Shown here piece by piece: positions 1-7,858 of a DNA stretch of 64,000 nt. Under the pieces are notes generated by a model, which made no database searches, had not been told where the DNA came from, and saw only the letters and a list, made by a program, of their open reading frames with translations. Source of the stretch: Acidaminococcus fermentans DSM 20731 (lineage in GTDB: Bacteria > Bacillota > Negativicutes > Acidaminococcales > Acidaminococcaceae); NCBI RefSeq assembly GCF_000025305.1, contig NC_013740.1, positions 1,984,001-2,048,000 of the forward strand, written 5' to 3'. The stretch's first letter is position 1, and each line of letters opens with the position of its first letter. The position numbers were made by a program, and so were the translations under genes.

Positions 1-659
1 AGGGACAGGGCCTGCTCCTCCCCCAGGCTCAGCACGTTCAGCTGCCGGCCCCAGAGGCAGAGGATCCCCAGCACCCCAAAAAGCGGCGGCAGCAGCCATC
101 TGACCTGCTGCCAGGTGCCCACCCCCAGGTTCCCCAGGGTCCAGAAAAAATACTGGCGCATGACGGCGTCGGGAGCAAAGCTCAGCAGGCCGGAAGTCAG
201 AGCCCCGCAGAACAGGCTCACCGCCACCCCGGAGAGAAGCAGCTTCACCCGGTCATGGCCCCGGCTGCCCAGAATGCCCACCAGCAGGGAGGCCAGGGCC
301 GCTCCGGCAAAAGCCCCCAGGGGCAGGAACCAGTAGACTTTCTGGGGCAGCCCGGTGAGCAGCAGCAGGACCGCCCCCAGGGAAGCGCCTCCGGTGACCC
401 CCAGGATCCCCGGGTCCGCCAGAGGATTCCCGAAGATGCCCTGGAGCGCCGTCCCGGAGGCCCCCAGGGCCGCGCCCGTTCCCAGCCCCAGCAAAAGCCG
501 GGGCAGCCGGAGATTCCACAGCACATTCACTTCCAGAGGGGTCCAGCCTCCCTGGAACAGCCCCAGGGGAGACACGGGCACCTGGCCGCTGAACAGGGCC
601 AGGAGGCAGACCGGCACCAGCAGCAGGGCCAGCCGGATGCCCCATTTTTTTGCTTTCAT
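1..659 (-). CDS. FecCD-family iron/siderophore ABC transporter permease, 5' part
   Basis: The frame runs off the left edge, so only about 219 N-terminal residues are visible. It starts with a positively charged stretch and a hydrophobic helix, then alternating hydrophobic segments as in BtuC/FhuB-type permeases. The NPLADPGILGVTGGASLGA stretch is the family hallmark near the third helix. By family knowledge it would form the membrane channel of an importer for ferric siderophore, haem or cobalamin; the substrate cannot be told here. The ATG is preceded by an AGAAGGA ribosome site. A terminator-like hairpin lies only about 25 bases upstream of the start. Confidence 0.85.
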   Translation of the reverse strand, partial: MKAKKWGIRLALLLVPVCLLALFSGQVPVSPLGLFQGGWTPLEVNVLWNLRLPRLLLGLGTGAALGASGTALQGIFGNPLADPGILGVTGGASLGAVLLLLTGLPQKVYWFLPLGAFAGAALASLLVGILGSRGHDRVKLLLSGVAVSLFCGALTSGLLSFAPDAVMRQYFFWTLGNLGVGTWQQVRWLLPPLFGVLGILCLWGRQLNVLSLGEEQALS

Positions 660-682
660 AACGGTTTTCCTTCTTTCCGGCA

Positions 683-713
683 AACAAAAAAGACGTTCCC
701 AACGGGAGCGTCC
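683..713 (-). terminator. Rho-independent terminator after the tRNA genes
   Basis: On the minus strand GACGCTCCC and GGGAACGTC pair around a GTT loop and are followed by TTTTTT. It sits after tRNA-Glu and just before the permease start, so it could end tRNA transcription or attenuate the permease. Confidence 0.75.
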
Positions 714-781
714 TGTGTTTTATATAATGCAGTTCCATCCTCACGAGTGCATGGCCCATAGGGGATTCCCACGTATTGACC

Positions 782-856
782 TGGTAGCGCCAACGAGAAT
801 CGAACTCGTGATTTCGCCTTGAGAGGGCGACGTCTTAGCCGCTTGACCATGGCGCC
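782..856 (-). tRNA. tRNA-Glu (anticodon CTC)
   Basis: A 75-base cloverleaf on the minus strand. The acceptor stem GGCGCCA pairs with TGGCGCT (one G-T pair), and discriminator A is followed by encoded CCA. The anticodon stem TCGCC/GGCGA holds the loop CTCTCAA, giving anticodon CTC, which reads GAG. The T loop is TTCGATT. It follows a tRNA-Gln by 12 bases and is probably co-transcribed with it. Confidence 0.95.
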
Positions 857-868
857 AAGATAAAAAAA

Positions 869-942
869 TGGCTCCGGGACTAGGGCTCGAACCCAGACTA
901 GAAGATCCAGAATCTCCTGTGCTACCATTACACCATCCCGGA
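869..942 (-). tRNA. tRNA-Gln (anticodon CTG), copy 2
   Basis: A 74-base cloverleaf: acceptor TCCGGGA/TCCCGGA, discriminator G with encoded CCA, anticodon stem GGAGA/TCTTC, loop TTCTGGA, hence anticodon CTG reading CAG. It is identical to the copy at 1054-1127. It has its own promoter between the two copies. Confidence 0.95.
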
Positions 943-959
943 AGAAAGCTTACTCGATT

Positions 960-987
960 ATTATAGCATACCCGAAAGAAATTGCAA
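960..987 (-). promoter_or_regulatory. Promoter of the second tRNA-Gln and tRNA-Glu
   Basis: Minus-strand -35 TTGCAA (982-987) and -10 TATAAT (960-965) are 16 bases apart, about 17 bases ahead of the tRNA 5' end. Confidence 0.8.
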
Positions 988-1004
988 GGATTTTTTTCAA
1001 TTTC

Positions 1005-1034
1005 CAAAAAGAAAACCACCGCTTCCGCAGTGGT
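1005..1034 (-). terminator. Terminator between the two tRNA-Gln genes
   Basis: On the minus strand ACCACTGC and GCGGTGGT pair around GGAA and are followed by TTTTCTTTTT, ending the transcript of the first tRNA-Gln. Confidence 0.75.
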
Positions 1035-1053
1035 CGGTTTCTGAATAAAAAAA

Positions 1054-1127
1054 TGGCTCCGGGACTAGGGCTCGAACCCAGACTAGAAGATCCAGAATCT
1101 CCTGTGCTACCATTACACCATCCCGGA
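1054..1127 (-). tRNA. tRNA-Gln (anticodon CTG), copy 1
   Basis: Identical over all 74 bases to the copy at 869-942, including the encoded CCA. The 3' flank (an A-rich stretch on the plus strand) is also shared for about nine bases, which points to a local duplication. Confidence 0.95.
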
Positions 1128-1162
1128 GTAATTCTCTTTGCTCTCTCAAAGAGTACTTTCTT

Positions 1163-1191
1163 AGTATACGACGGAGAGCAAAAAAATGCAA
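1163..1191 (-). promoter_or_regulatory. Promoter of the first tRNA-Gln
   Basis: Minus-strand -35 TTGCAT (1186-1191) and -10 TATACT (1163-1168) with 17-base spacing, upstream of tRNA-Gln copy 1. Confidence 0.75.
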
Positions 1192-1233
1192 GGGATTTTT
1201 TGCTGTTTTTCAATTTTTTATCTGAAAAACTTT

Positions 1234-1980
1234 TCAATCCAAAATCTTCTCCGGCCGGAAATCCAGGTAATCTCCGGATACCAGTCGGTACCGGATGCCG
1301 TTGTGGAGACCCAGGATGCTGTCCTGGAACTGGCCTTCTCCGTGGCAGTGGGCGTAAATCACCTGCTCCGCCCCGTACTCTTCGGCCATCCGGGTAAAGA
1401 CGCTGTCCTCTTCCAGGATGTTGGTGGGCGGATAGTGGAGGAATACCAGGAACTTCCGGTATCCGGCTTCCCGGGCTTTCCGGAAGGAATCCTCCAGACG
1501 GATGGCTTCCCGGCGGACCAGTTTTTGGGCGTGTTTCTCCGCCTCCTGGTCCCAGCTGAGCACCTCCCCCGTATACCGGTTGATCAGGAAGGGGCCTTCA
1601 AAGGTGAATCCCTTGGTCCCCACCAGGGCGTAATCCCGATAGACGGCAAAGTTGTTCTGGAGGAAGAACAGTTTCCCCCGGTATGCCGCATTCAGGGCTT
1701 CGGTTTTCTGGGCTTCCCAGAACATGTCATGATTCCCCCGGAGAAGGATCTTCCGGCCCGGCAGCCGGGCGATGAAATCCAGATCCTCCCGGCACTGGGA
1801 CATCTTCCGCCCCCAGGAATGGTCCCCCAGGAGCACCAGGGTATCCTCCGGTTTCACCAGTTCCTGGCAGTTCTTCCAGATTTTTTCTTCGTGGCGGACC
1901 CAGACGGGCCCCATGGCGTCCATGGACTTCTCCGGCCGCTGAAAAGCCAGATGAAGGTCCCCAAGGGCAAACAGTGCCAT
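1234..1980 (-). CDS. Metallophosphoesterase, calcineurin-like
   Basis: A 248-residue protein with the ordered metal-binding motifs of the calcineurin-like phosphoesterase fold: GDLHL near residue 7, GDHSW near 52, GNHD near 84, a histidine in FLHYPPT and YAHCHG near 212. These ligands normally hold two metal ions that hydrolyse phosphoesters; the substrate is unknown. The start is the ATG at 1980, eight bases after a strong AAGGAGG; an upstream in-frame GTG overlaps that site and is not used. It lies just downstream of a 74-residue DUF2397-like ORF. Confidence 0.88.
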   Translation of the reverse strand: MALFALGDLHLAFQRPEKSMDAMGPVWVRHEEKIWKNCQELVKPEDTLVLLGDHSWGRKMSQCREDLDFIARLPGRKILLRGNHDMFWEAQKTEALNAAYRGKLFFLQNNFAVYRDYALVGTKGFTFEGPFLINRYTGEVLSWDQEAEKHAQKLVRREAIRLEDSFRKAREAGYRKFLVFLHYPPTNILEEDSVFTRMAEEYGAEQVIYAHCHGEGQFQDSILGLHNGIRYRLVSGDYLDFRPEKILD

Positions 1981-2010
1981 CCGTCCCACCTCCTTTTCCC
2001 CTATTGTACC

Positions 2011-2235
2011 CTATTTTTCAGGCCTGTTCCAGAAGGCCGGGATGTTTTCCTGATACCCGGCAAAATAAGGATCCTCCGTGAGCAGGGCGAAGACATCCTC
2101 CTCATAGAGTTTGTATCGGAGCTTCTCATACTGCTCATAGAAGGCCCGCATGATGCACCGGTACCGGTCCGCGTTGTCTGCATTCAGGTAGCGCATCTCC
2201 GGGATCTTCCGAAGCAGGGATTCCGTGACAATCAT
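2011..2235 (-). CDS. 74-residue protein resembling the N-terminus of DUF2397 (TIGR02677)
   Basis: The segment YLNADNADRYRCIMRAFYEQ, followed by a tyrosine-rich LRYKLYEEDVF stretch, resembles from memory the first about 70 residues of DUF2397/TIGR02677 proteins. Those are usually several hundred residues long and are encoded in a four-gene cassette with an SMC-like and a TOPRIM-like protein. Here the frame stops after 74 residues and no cassette partners are nearby. It has a plausible AAAGGAAG ribosome site and ATG start, so it may be an expressed stand-alone domain or a decayed remnant. The family match is from recall, not a search. Confidence 0.55.
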   Translation of the reverse strand: MIVTESLLRKIPEMRYLNADNADRYRCIMRAFYEQYEKLRYKLYEEDVFALLTEDPYFAGYQENIPAFWNRPEK

Positions 2236-2254
2236 CCAATCTTCCTTTCTGCAG

Positions 2255-2286
2255 AAAAAAGGCTGTTGCAGATGCAGCAGCCTTTT
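2255..2286 (-). terminator. Terminator of the DUF362 gene
   Basis: GGCTGCTGC and GCAACAGCC pair on the minus strand, followed by TTTTTT, immediately after the stop of the gene at 2291-3418. Confidence 0.8.
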
Positions 2287-2290
2287 CCTT

Positions 2291-3418
2291 TTATTTCAGT
2301 GCAATCAGTTCATAGGCTCTGGTCCCCAGCCCGATCTTTTCCCCGTGTTCCAGGGTGGTGGCCCAGTCCACTCTGGGATTGCTGTCCAGGAAATGGTCGT
2401 GGTGGCAGTGCCAGTCTTTTTCCGCCAGATGATCCGCCAGCTGGCTGTTGGGCAGGGGCTGTGCCTTCTGGCAGGCATCCGCACAGGCCTGATCCAGGGC
2501 AATGGGATCAAAAGAAGCGAACATCCCGATGTTGGGCAGGATGGGCGCATCGTTTTCCCCATGGCAGTCACAGTTGGGGGAAATATCCATCACCATGTTG
2601 ATGTGGAAGCAGGGCCGTCCATGGACCACTGCCAGGGCGTATTCCGCCATTTTCCGGTCCAGCAGTTCATTGGCATCCCACTGGACGCTCTGGATGGCGT
2701 CGAATCCGCAGGCTCCGATGCAGCGGCCGCAGCCGGCACATTTTTCCTCATCGATGTGGGCTTTGTGGTTTTCTCCGTAACTGATGGCATCACTGCCGCA
2801 TTCTTTGGCACAGCGGCCGCAGCCCCGGCACAGTTCTTCATCCACTTTGGGCTTGCCGGAAGAATGCTGTTCCATTTTCCCGGCCCGGCTGCCGCACCCC
2901 ATACCGATATTCTTCACCGCTCCCCCGAACCCGGTGGCTTCGTGGCCTTTGAAATGGGCCAGGCTGATGAACACATCCGCATCCATGACGGCACGGCCGA
3001 TTTTGGCCGTCTTGATGTATTCCCCATTGGGTACCGGCACTTCCACTTCATCGGTGCCCCGGAGCCCGTCCCCGATGATCACCTGGCAGCCGGTGGTAAT
3101 TGTGTTGTAGCCATTGAGAGCCGCGCAGTCCAGGTGGTCCAGGGCGTTTTTCCGGCTCCCGGGATACAGGGTATTGCAGTCCGTCAGGAAGGGTTTGCCC
3201 CCCCATTCCTTCACCAGGTCCGCCACGGCCTTTACATACTGAGGCCGGATGGTGGCCAGGTTGCCCAGTTCCCCGAAATGCATCTTGATGGCGGTGAACT
3301 TTCCCTGGAAGTCGATGTCTCCCATATGGGCCGCCTTACAGAGCCGCTGGAGTTTGTCCAATGCACTGGTGCCCACCGGGCAGCGAAAATCCGTAAAATA
3401 CACTTTTGCCTTTTCCAT
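2291..3418 (-). CDS. DUF362 protein with two 4Fe-4S clusters
   Basis: 375 residues. An N-terminal DUF362 domain (to about residue 185) is followed by two ferredoxin motifs, with cysteines at 197, 200, 203, 207 and at 227, 230, 233, 237, each CxxCxxCxxxC. A C-terminal part completes the DUF362 domain. No signal peptide is seen, so it should be a cytoplasmic electron carrier or iron-sulphur enzyme; the reaction of this family is not established. It is followed by a terminator and so is probably transcribed alone or at the end of the rlmH unit, which begins 49 bases upstream. Confidence 0.85.
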   Translation of the reverse strand: MEKAKVYFTDFRCPVGTSALDKLQRLCKAAHMGDIDFQGKFTAIKMHFGELGNLATIRPQYVKAVADLVKEWGGKPFLTDCNTLYPGSRKNALDHLDCAALNGYNTITTGCQVIIGDGLRGTDEVEVPVPNGEYIKTAKIGRAVMDADVFISLAHFKGHEATGFGGAVKNIGMGCGSRAGKMEQHSSGKPKVDEELCRGCGRCAKECGSDAISYGENHKAHIDEEKCAGCGRCIGACGFDAIQSVQWDANELLDRKMAEYALAVVHGRPCFHINMVMDISPNCDCHGENDAPILPNIGMFASFDPIALDQACADACQKAQPLPNSQLADHLAEKDWHCHHDHFLDSNPRVDWATTLEHGEKIGLGTRAYELIALK

Positions 3419-3467
3419 GGTTTACTCCCCCTTGCGCAGTACAGATCGGCCGTTGCCAGTCGCCCGC

Positions 3468-3950
3468 TTAATGATGGTATTTCTCTTTCCTCATGATCTT
3501 GAAAGCCCGGTAGATCTGCTCCAGGAGCAGGACCCGGATCATCTGGTGGGTAAAGGTCAGGGGGGAGAAACTCCAGCGGAAATCCGCCCGTTTCCGCAGG
3601 GCATCCGTGTACCCGAACGGTCCCCCGATCACAAAGGTCAGATGGCTGATTCCCTCCACCATCCACTGTTCCATTTTTTCCGCCAGCTGGGGGGAAGAGA
3701 TTTCCTTCCCCTTCAGATCCAGCAGCACCACAAAGCTGTGTTCCGGGATCAGCTTCAGGATCCGGTCCGTTTCCCGGGCCAGCACCTGCGCCTTCACCGC
3801 CGGTGAGGGATTGTCCGGCATCTTTTCCTCGTTGATGCAGCGGATTTCCAGCTGGCAGTAGGCCCCCAGCCGTTTGGTGAATTCCTGTTCCGCCTCCCGG
3901 AGATAATTTTCCTTCAGTTTGCCCGCACAGGCCAGCGTGATCCTGATCAT
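3468..3950 (-). CDS. rlmH: 23S rRNA pseudouridine-1915 N3-methyltransferase RlmH
   Basis: 160 residues, the usual RlmH length. The C-terminal SPOUT knot is clear: VIGGPFGY followed by SFSPLTFTHQMIRVLLLEQI and the final basic tail ending KYHH. RlmH uses S-adenosylmethionine to methylate the pseudouridine at position 1915 in helix 69 of 23S rRNA. Its first four bases overlap the end of the htrA-like gene. The walJ-htrA-rlmH order is the tail of the well-known yyc/wal cluster of Firmicutes, here without the walRK two-component genes. Confidence 0.96.
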   Translation of the reverse strand: MIRITLACAGKLKENYLREAEQEFTKRLGAYCQLEIRCINEEKMPDNPSPAVKAQVLARETDRILKLIPEHSFVVLLDLKGKEISSPQLAEKMEQWMVEGISHLTFVIGGPFGYTDALRKRADFRWSFSPLTFTHQMIRVLLLEQIYRAFKIMRKEKYHH

Positions 3951-5077
3951 TGCCGGCTGCTCTGCTGGGGCATTTCCGTCAAGGTCACCGTCTTGTTGAC
4001 CTCTTCATCTCCCCGGAGGATGGTCACCGGCACCTGCTGGCCCACCTGGCATTTGCCCAGGGCATCCCGGAGGGCAGCTACAGAATCCACCTTAGTACCG
4101 TTGAACTTAACGATAATATCATTTGGACGAATGCCCCCACGGTATGCAGGACCGTCCTGAAACATTTTGACGACGAACAGCCCTCCTCTCAGGTCCAGAT
4201 CGAAGCCCAGCCGTTTGGCCAGGGTCTGATCCAACAGGCTGACCCCCAGATACGGACGGACCACCCGTCCTTTTTCCGCCAGTTCCTTCAAAATGGGTTT
4301 GGCCTCATTGATGGGAATGGCAAAACCGATACCTTCCACTCCGGAGGCTGCGATTTTGGCGCTGTTGATGCCGATCACCTGGCCATCCGCATTCACCAGG
4401 GCTCCCCCGGAATTCCCCGGGTTGATGGCCGCATCGGTCTGGATCAGCCGGAACCGCCGTTCTCCCATATCCAGAGAACGGTTCAGGGCACTGATCACCC
4501 CGGCGGTGACGCTGCCCCGGAATTCCATGCCCAGGGGGTTCCCGATGGCAATGGCCGGTTCTCCCACCATCAGGGAATCAGAATCGCCGAATTCTGCCAC
4601 CGGCAGATCCCCGTCCGCTTCGATTTTCACCACCGCCAGGTCCGTGTTGGGATCGGTGCCCAGCACTTTGCCGGTATAGGTCTTGCCGTCCGGCAGGCTC
4701 ACCACGATTTCCTGTGCCCCGGCCACCACATGGTTGTTGGTGGCAATGAGTCCGTCCTTGCTGTAAATCACCCCGGATCCGCTGCCCTGTTCCACCAGCT
4801 GGGTCCGGTTGAAGTAATCCCGGACCAGGGCCTTGTTGGTAATCCCCACAACAGCAGGGCCAACTTTCTTGGCGGCCTGGACAATGGGGGTGTTCCGGGC
4901 GGCACTCATGCCGGCTTCCGCCTTTTTGGTCTGCTGTTCCTGGGTCAGGGCCGGTTTGGTTTCCGTCTTTCCGGCAGTCTTGGTGCTGGCCAGGCCGCAG
5001 CCGGCAGTCAGAAAGCTGGCGCTGAGGGAAAGAGCCACCAGGGTGCTCAGGGTTTTCTTGGTAATGGTATGTTTCAT
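3947..5077 (-). CDS. htrA: HtrA/DegP-type serine protease with PDZ domain
   Basis: 376 residues. An N-terminal signal ends in the lipobox LTAGC with cysteine 27, so it may be a lipoprotein. The trypsin-like domain carries the triad His116 (NNHVV), Asp146 (NTDLAVV) and Ser223 (GNSGGAL). A PDZ domain occupies roughly residues 270-365. Such proteases degrade or refold damaged proteins outside the cytoplasmic membrane. It lies 14 bases after walJ and overlaps rlmH by four bases, indicating one transcript. Confidence 0.95.
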   Translation of the reverse strand: MKHTITKKTLSTLVALSLSASFLTAGCGLASTKTAGKTETKPALTQEQQTKKAEAGMSAARNTPIVQAAKKVGPAVVGITNKALVRDYFNRTQLVEQGSGSGVIYSKDGLIATNNHVVAGAQEIVVSLPDGKTYTGKVLGTDPNTDLAVVKIEADGDLPVAEFGDSDSLMVGEPAIAIGNPLGMEFRGSVTAGVISALNRSLDMGERRFRLIQTDAAINPGNSGGALVNADGQVIGINSAKIAASGVEGIGFAIPINEAKPILKELAEKGRVVRPYLGVSLLDQTLAKRLGFDLDLRGGLFVVKMFQDGPAYRGGIRPNDIIVKFNGTKVDSVAALRDALGKCQVGQQVPVTILRGDEEVNKTVTLTEMPQQSSRQ

Positions 5078-5091
5078 AATCTCACTCCTTG

Positions 5092-5877
5092 TCAGCGGAC
5101 ATTGCTGACCATTTCCTGCTGCCGGGCCACAAACAGCTGGATTTTCCGGGTACGGGGGCTGTCTTCCAGCACCGCCCGTACCGTCTTGTAGGCAACATCC
5201 GGTGTATTGTTCTTTTCACTGAGATGGGCCAGGATCACTTCCGTCGGAGGTTCCGCCAGGGAAGCCAGGAACTGGCCCGCCGTCCGGTTGGACAGGTGGC
5301 CTTCCCGGCCCAGGATCCGGTTCTGGAGGGCCACCGGATAAGGACCGTTCCGGAGCATGGTTTCATCATGGTTGGCCTCCAGGACCATGACGGAAGCCCC
5401 TTCCGCCGCCTGTTCCACCGTGCGGGTGATCACCCCGCAGTCCGTCAGATAGGTGCATTTCTCATCCCCGTTGAAAATGGCATACCCTACCGGATCCGCC
5501 GCATCGTGAGGGATCCGGAACGGTTCGATCCGCAGGTTCCCCATGGTACAGCTCCGGGGAATCACCCGCACCTGGGGCCGGGGCAGCTGGCGCCGGACAG
5601 GCAGCTGGGCCCAGGTCTTTTCACTGGCGAACACCGGTACCGAATCATAGTGCCGGGCGAACACATCCAGTCCGGCAATATGGTCCCGGTGCTCATGGGT
5701 CAGGAACACGCCGCTCAGGTCTTCCGGCTCCAATCCACAGCGTTTCAGTCCCTGGACGATCCGCCGGCAGGAAATCCCCGCATCGATCAGGATGGCCGTC
5801 TGTCCCGCCCGGATCAGGGTGGAATTGCCTTTGCTGCCGCTGGCCAGTACATCTACTTCAAAATTCGTCAGACTCAT
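5092..5877 (-). CDS. walJ: WalJ/YycJ-type MBL-fold metallohydrolase
   Basis: 261 residues with the metallo-beta-lactamase signature THEHRDHIAG near residue 60 and further metal ligands in TDCG and in the late histidine of LAHLSEKN. WalJ (YycJ) homologues are predicted nucleases or hydrolases linked to cell-wall and DNA maintenance. The gene heads the walJ-htrA-rlmH group. The ribosome site is weak (GGAACGGTG). Two TATAAT boxes lie upstream near 5930-5950. Confidence 0.9.
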   Translation of the reverse strand: MSLTNFEVDVLASGSKGNSTLIRAGQTAILIDAGISCRRIVQGLKRCGLEPEDLSGVFLTHEHRDHIAGLDVFARHYDSVPVFASEKTWAQLPVRRQLPRPQVRVIPRSCTMGNLRIEPFRIPHDAADPVGYAIFNGDEKCTYLTDCGVITRTVEQAAEGASVMVLEANHDETMLRNGPYPVALQNRILGREGHLSNRTAGQFLASLAEPPTEVILAHLSEKNNTPDVAYKTVRAVLEDSPRTRKIQLFVARQQEMVSNVR

Positions 5878-5967
5878 AGTAACACCGTTCCATACAAAAA
5901 TGTCGGGGCGATTGTCCTCACCCCGCTATTATACTTGTTATTATAGCAAAAACAGGGAAAGAAGTGT

Positions 5968-5997
5968 AAAAAAATACCGAACTCTCCGAGTCCGGCA
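5968..5997 (-). terminator. Terminator of the Fur-family gene
   Basis: TGCCGGACTC and GAGTTCGGTA pair on the minus strand around GGA, followed by seven T residues. Confidence 0.8.
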
Positions 5998-6010
5998 TTC
6001 TTTCCTGGCT

Positions 6011-6454
6011 TCAGTTTTTCTGGGTCTGACAGTCCCCGCATAGTCCGTAAAAATAGAACTGATGGCCCTGTACCGTAAAGCCCGTGTCCCTGGCCACCTT
6101 GTCTTCAATGGCCTTGGCGTCCAGATGGGGCACATCGCAGACCTTGCCGCATTTCATGCAGCGGATATGGGGATGTTCCATTACATTGGCATCGTAGCGG
6201 AAGCTGTCCTCCCCGGTGTTCAGCACCTGGATGATGTGCAGTTTGCTGAAAATCTCCACAGATTTGTACACCGTGGCAAAACTCATGGTGGGGTATTTTT
6301 CCTTCACCTTGTTGTAGATCATTTCCGCTGTAGGATGTTCCGTTGTATGGGCCAGCATGTCATAGACCGCCAGTCTCTGAGGCGTCACCTTGCATCCGTT
6401 GTCCCGGAGCAGTTTCGCCAGTTCAGCAGCAGTAAGCGTAATCAACACCTCCAT
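6011..6454 (-). CDS. Fur/PerR-family metalloregulator
   Basis: 147 residues. A winged-helix DNA-binding half (VTPQRLAVYDML; FATVYKSVEIF) is followed by a dimerisation half with HPHIRCMKCGKVCDV and a final CGDC, so the structural zinc site CxxC...CxxC is intact. Family members repress iron-uptake or peroxide-defence genes. A box overlapping its own -10 resembles both the PerR and the Fur consensus, so autoregulation is likely. Whether it senses iron, peroxide or zinc cannot be decided from the sequence alone. Confidence 0.92.
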   Translation of the reverse strand: MEVLITLTAAELAKLLRDNGCKVTPQRLAVYDMLAHTTEHPTAEMIYNKVKEKYPTMSFATVYKSVEIFSKLHIIQVLNTGEDSFRYDANVMEHPHIRCMKCGKVCDVPHLDAKAIEDKVARDTGFTVQGHQFYFYGLCGDCQTQKN

Positions 6455-6480
6455 TCTTCAAATTCTTAGTCTTACACTTT

Positions 6481-6530
6481 TGGATAATGATTACTATAAT
6501 TAATATAACTTTTCAAGGCCGGTTTGTCAA
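6481..6530 (-). promoter_or_regulatory. Fur/PerR-gene promoter with overlapping operator
   Basis: Minus-strand -35 TTGACA (6525-6530) and -10 TATATT (6502-6507) are spaced 17 bases. The plus-strand 15-mer CTATAATTAATATAA (about 6494-6508) matches the PerR box TTATAATnATTATAA at 12 of 14 fixed positions, and GATAATGAT at 6483-6491 is half of a Fur box. The operator covers the -10. Confidence 0.7.
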
Positions 6531-6732
6531 CTGTTTTTTGTGTTCAGAAATGCTGACCGGAAGGTCGCTTTTATCTTTTTAATACTTTTTATTAATTTTC
6601 TTTATGCCCCTGGATTGTGGCCTGTTTGATTGATTGAAAAGTAACATTCATTCCAAGTCAATAGAACTGGGTTTTTCATTTTGGGTATATAGTATAGTCC
6701 CCCTGGGTGGAAATCTGATGAATATCCTCCTG

Positions 6733-7458
6733 TCAGTCCTGGATGGTCACCGGCATCCCCACATAGGCCACCTTTTCCAGTTCCCGGAGATTGGCATTGT
6801 CCAGGCGCACACAGCCTTCCGAAGCATCCGTGCCGATGGAAGCCGGATCATGGGTACCGTGGATCCCGATGCCATCCCAGTTCCCCTGGCTCAGGTCTTC
6901 CGTATCCAGGCTCAGGAACCAGGGTCCGTAGGCCCCCTGGATTTCCCCGTTGCCGTCCCCAAAATCGTGGGTCCAGCCGGAGGCGTCATCGATTTCATCG
7001 ATCCGGAAGGTTCCCACGGGAGTCATGTTGTCCCCCCGGCGTTCCTTCTGGCCCAGGCCGCCTTTGCCGATGGCGCAGCCCCAGGTCCGGACCACCGTAT
7101 CCCCGTCCTTCAGATACAGTTTATGGTCACTTTTGTCCACCAGTACGGCATACTTTTTCCCCGGTACCAGAGGCTGTTCCGCTGCCGGCTGGGGGGCAAC
7201 CTGTTTGGGTTCTTTCTGTTTTTTCTGGAGGCTTTCCACCGGAGTCTCCTTCTTTTCCGGCAGAGCCGGCTGTTCTTTTTTCACCGTTTCCGTCTTTTTC
7301 ACCGGTACGGTGGGACCGGGAGCTCCCACGCCCTTGTAGCCCAGGGCAAAGCAGCCGGTGAGCAGTACCCCCAGGAACACCAGGGTGCACACCCCCAGCA
7401 TCAGTTTTTTTCCTTTATGTGCCCGGGACTTTTCCGTCCCGTTGTTCTTTCCGTCCAT
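6733..7458 (-). CDS. L,D-transpeptidase (YkuD domain), membrane anchored
   Basis: 241 residues from the ATG at 7458, which follows an AGAGGGA ribosome site; the longer upstream frame lacks one. A short basic N-terminus precedes a membrane helix ending LLTGC, then a Pro/Lys/Glu-rich linker, then the YkuD domain. The catalytic motif is IHGTHDP...ASEGCVRL, with the essential His and Cys. Such enzymes make 3-3 cross-links in peptidoglycan or attach proteins to it, outside the membrane. Confidence 0.92.
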   Translation of the reverse strand: MDGKNNGTEKSRAHKGKKLMLGVCTLVFLGVLLTGCFALGYKGVGAPGPTVPVKKTETVKKEQPALPEKKETPVESLQKKQKEPKQVAPQPAAEQPLVPGKKYAVLVDKSDHKLYLKDGDTVVRTWGCAIGKGGLGQKERRGDNMTPVGTFRIDEIDDASGWTHDFGDGNGEIQGAYGPWFLSLDTEDLSQGNWDGIGIHGTHDPASIGTDASEGCVRLDNANLRELEKVAYVGMPVTIQD

Positions 7459-7550
7459 AAAACATCCCTCTTTTCTCATGCAGACTCTATCATACCATCC
7501 ACCGGTTTTTCCCACAATCCCCGGTTTCAAAACTTTTTTGAAATTTTCTC

Positions 7551-7579
7551 TTGACAAGTGTATCGAAAAAGTTTACTAT
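7551..7579 (+). promoter_or_regulatory. Promoter of the cysE T-box transcript
   Basis: TTGACA at 7551-7556 and TACTAT at 7574-7579 with 17-base spacing. It lies just ahead of the T-box leader. Confidence 0.85.
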
Positions 7580-7584
7580 ACAAC

Positions 7585-7834
7585 CAACGCAACAAAGCGA
7601 AAGGCTATGACCAAAACAAGTACACTTCAAAAAGTGGCACAGAGAGCGCGAATCACCGGCTGAAAGTTTGCGCCGCAGCTTGAGAAGATGGAATGCCTTT
7701 GGGAGCTGAAGACCTGAACTGCAAGTAGGGCCTTCCGGGCAGCCGCCGTTACCGGTATGAGCGGCAGTCGAAGTGTGACTGCAATCAGAGTGGAACCGCG
7801 AGTGATCGCCTCTGTCAGGAGGCGGTCTTTTTTT
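7585..7834 (+). promoter_or_regulatory. T-box riboswitch, cysteine specific, ahead of cysE
   Basis: The 250-base leader carries the T-box core GAGTGGAACCGCGA at about 7788-7801, which would pair with uncharged tRNA. It is followed by a terminator, GATCGCCTC/GAGGCGGTC plus seven T residues (7804-7834). The likely specifier is TGC at 7720-7722 within GAACTGCAAG, a cysteine codon, which fits the cysE gene downstream. High uncharged tRNA-Cys would favour antitermination and cysE expression. Confidence 0.92.
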
Positions 7835-7858
7835 GTATCCAAAAGGGAGGAGAAAGCT

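Noticed and set aside
6536-6732. A small gene or RNA between the Fur-family gene and the L,D-transpeptidase
   Set aside because: The AT-rich stretch has no frame with a ribosome site and no convincing RNA structure.
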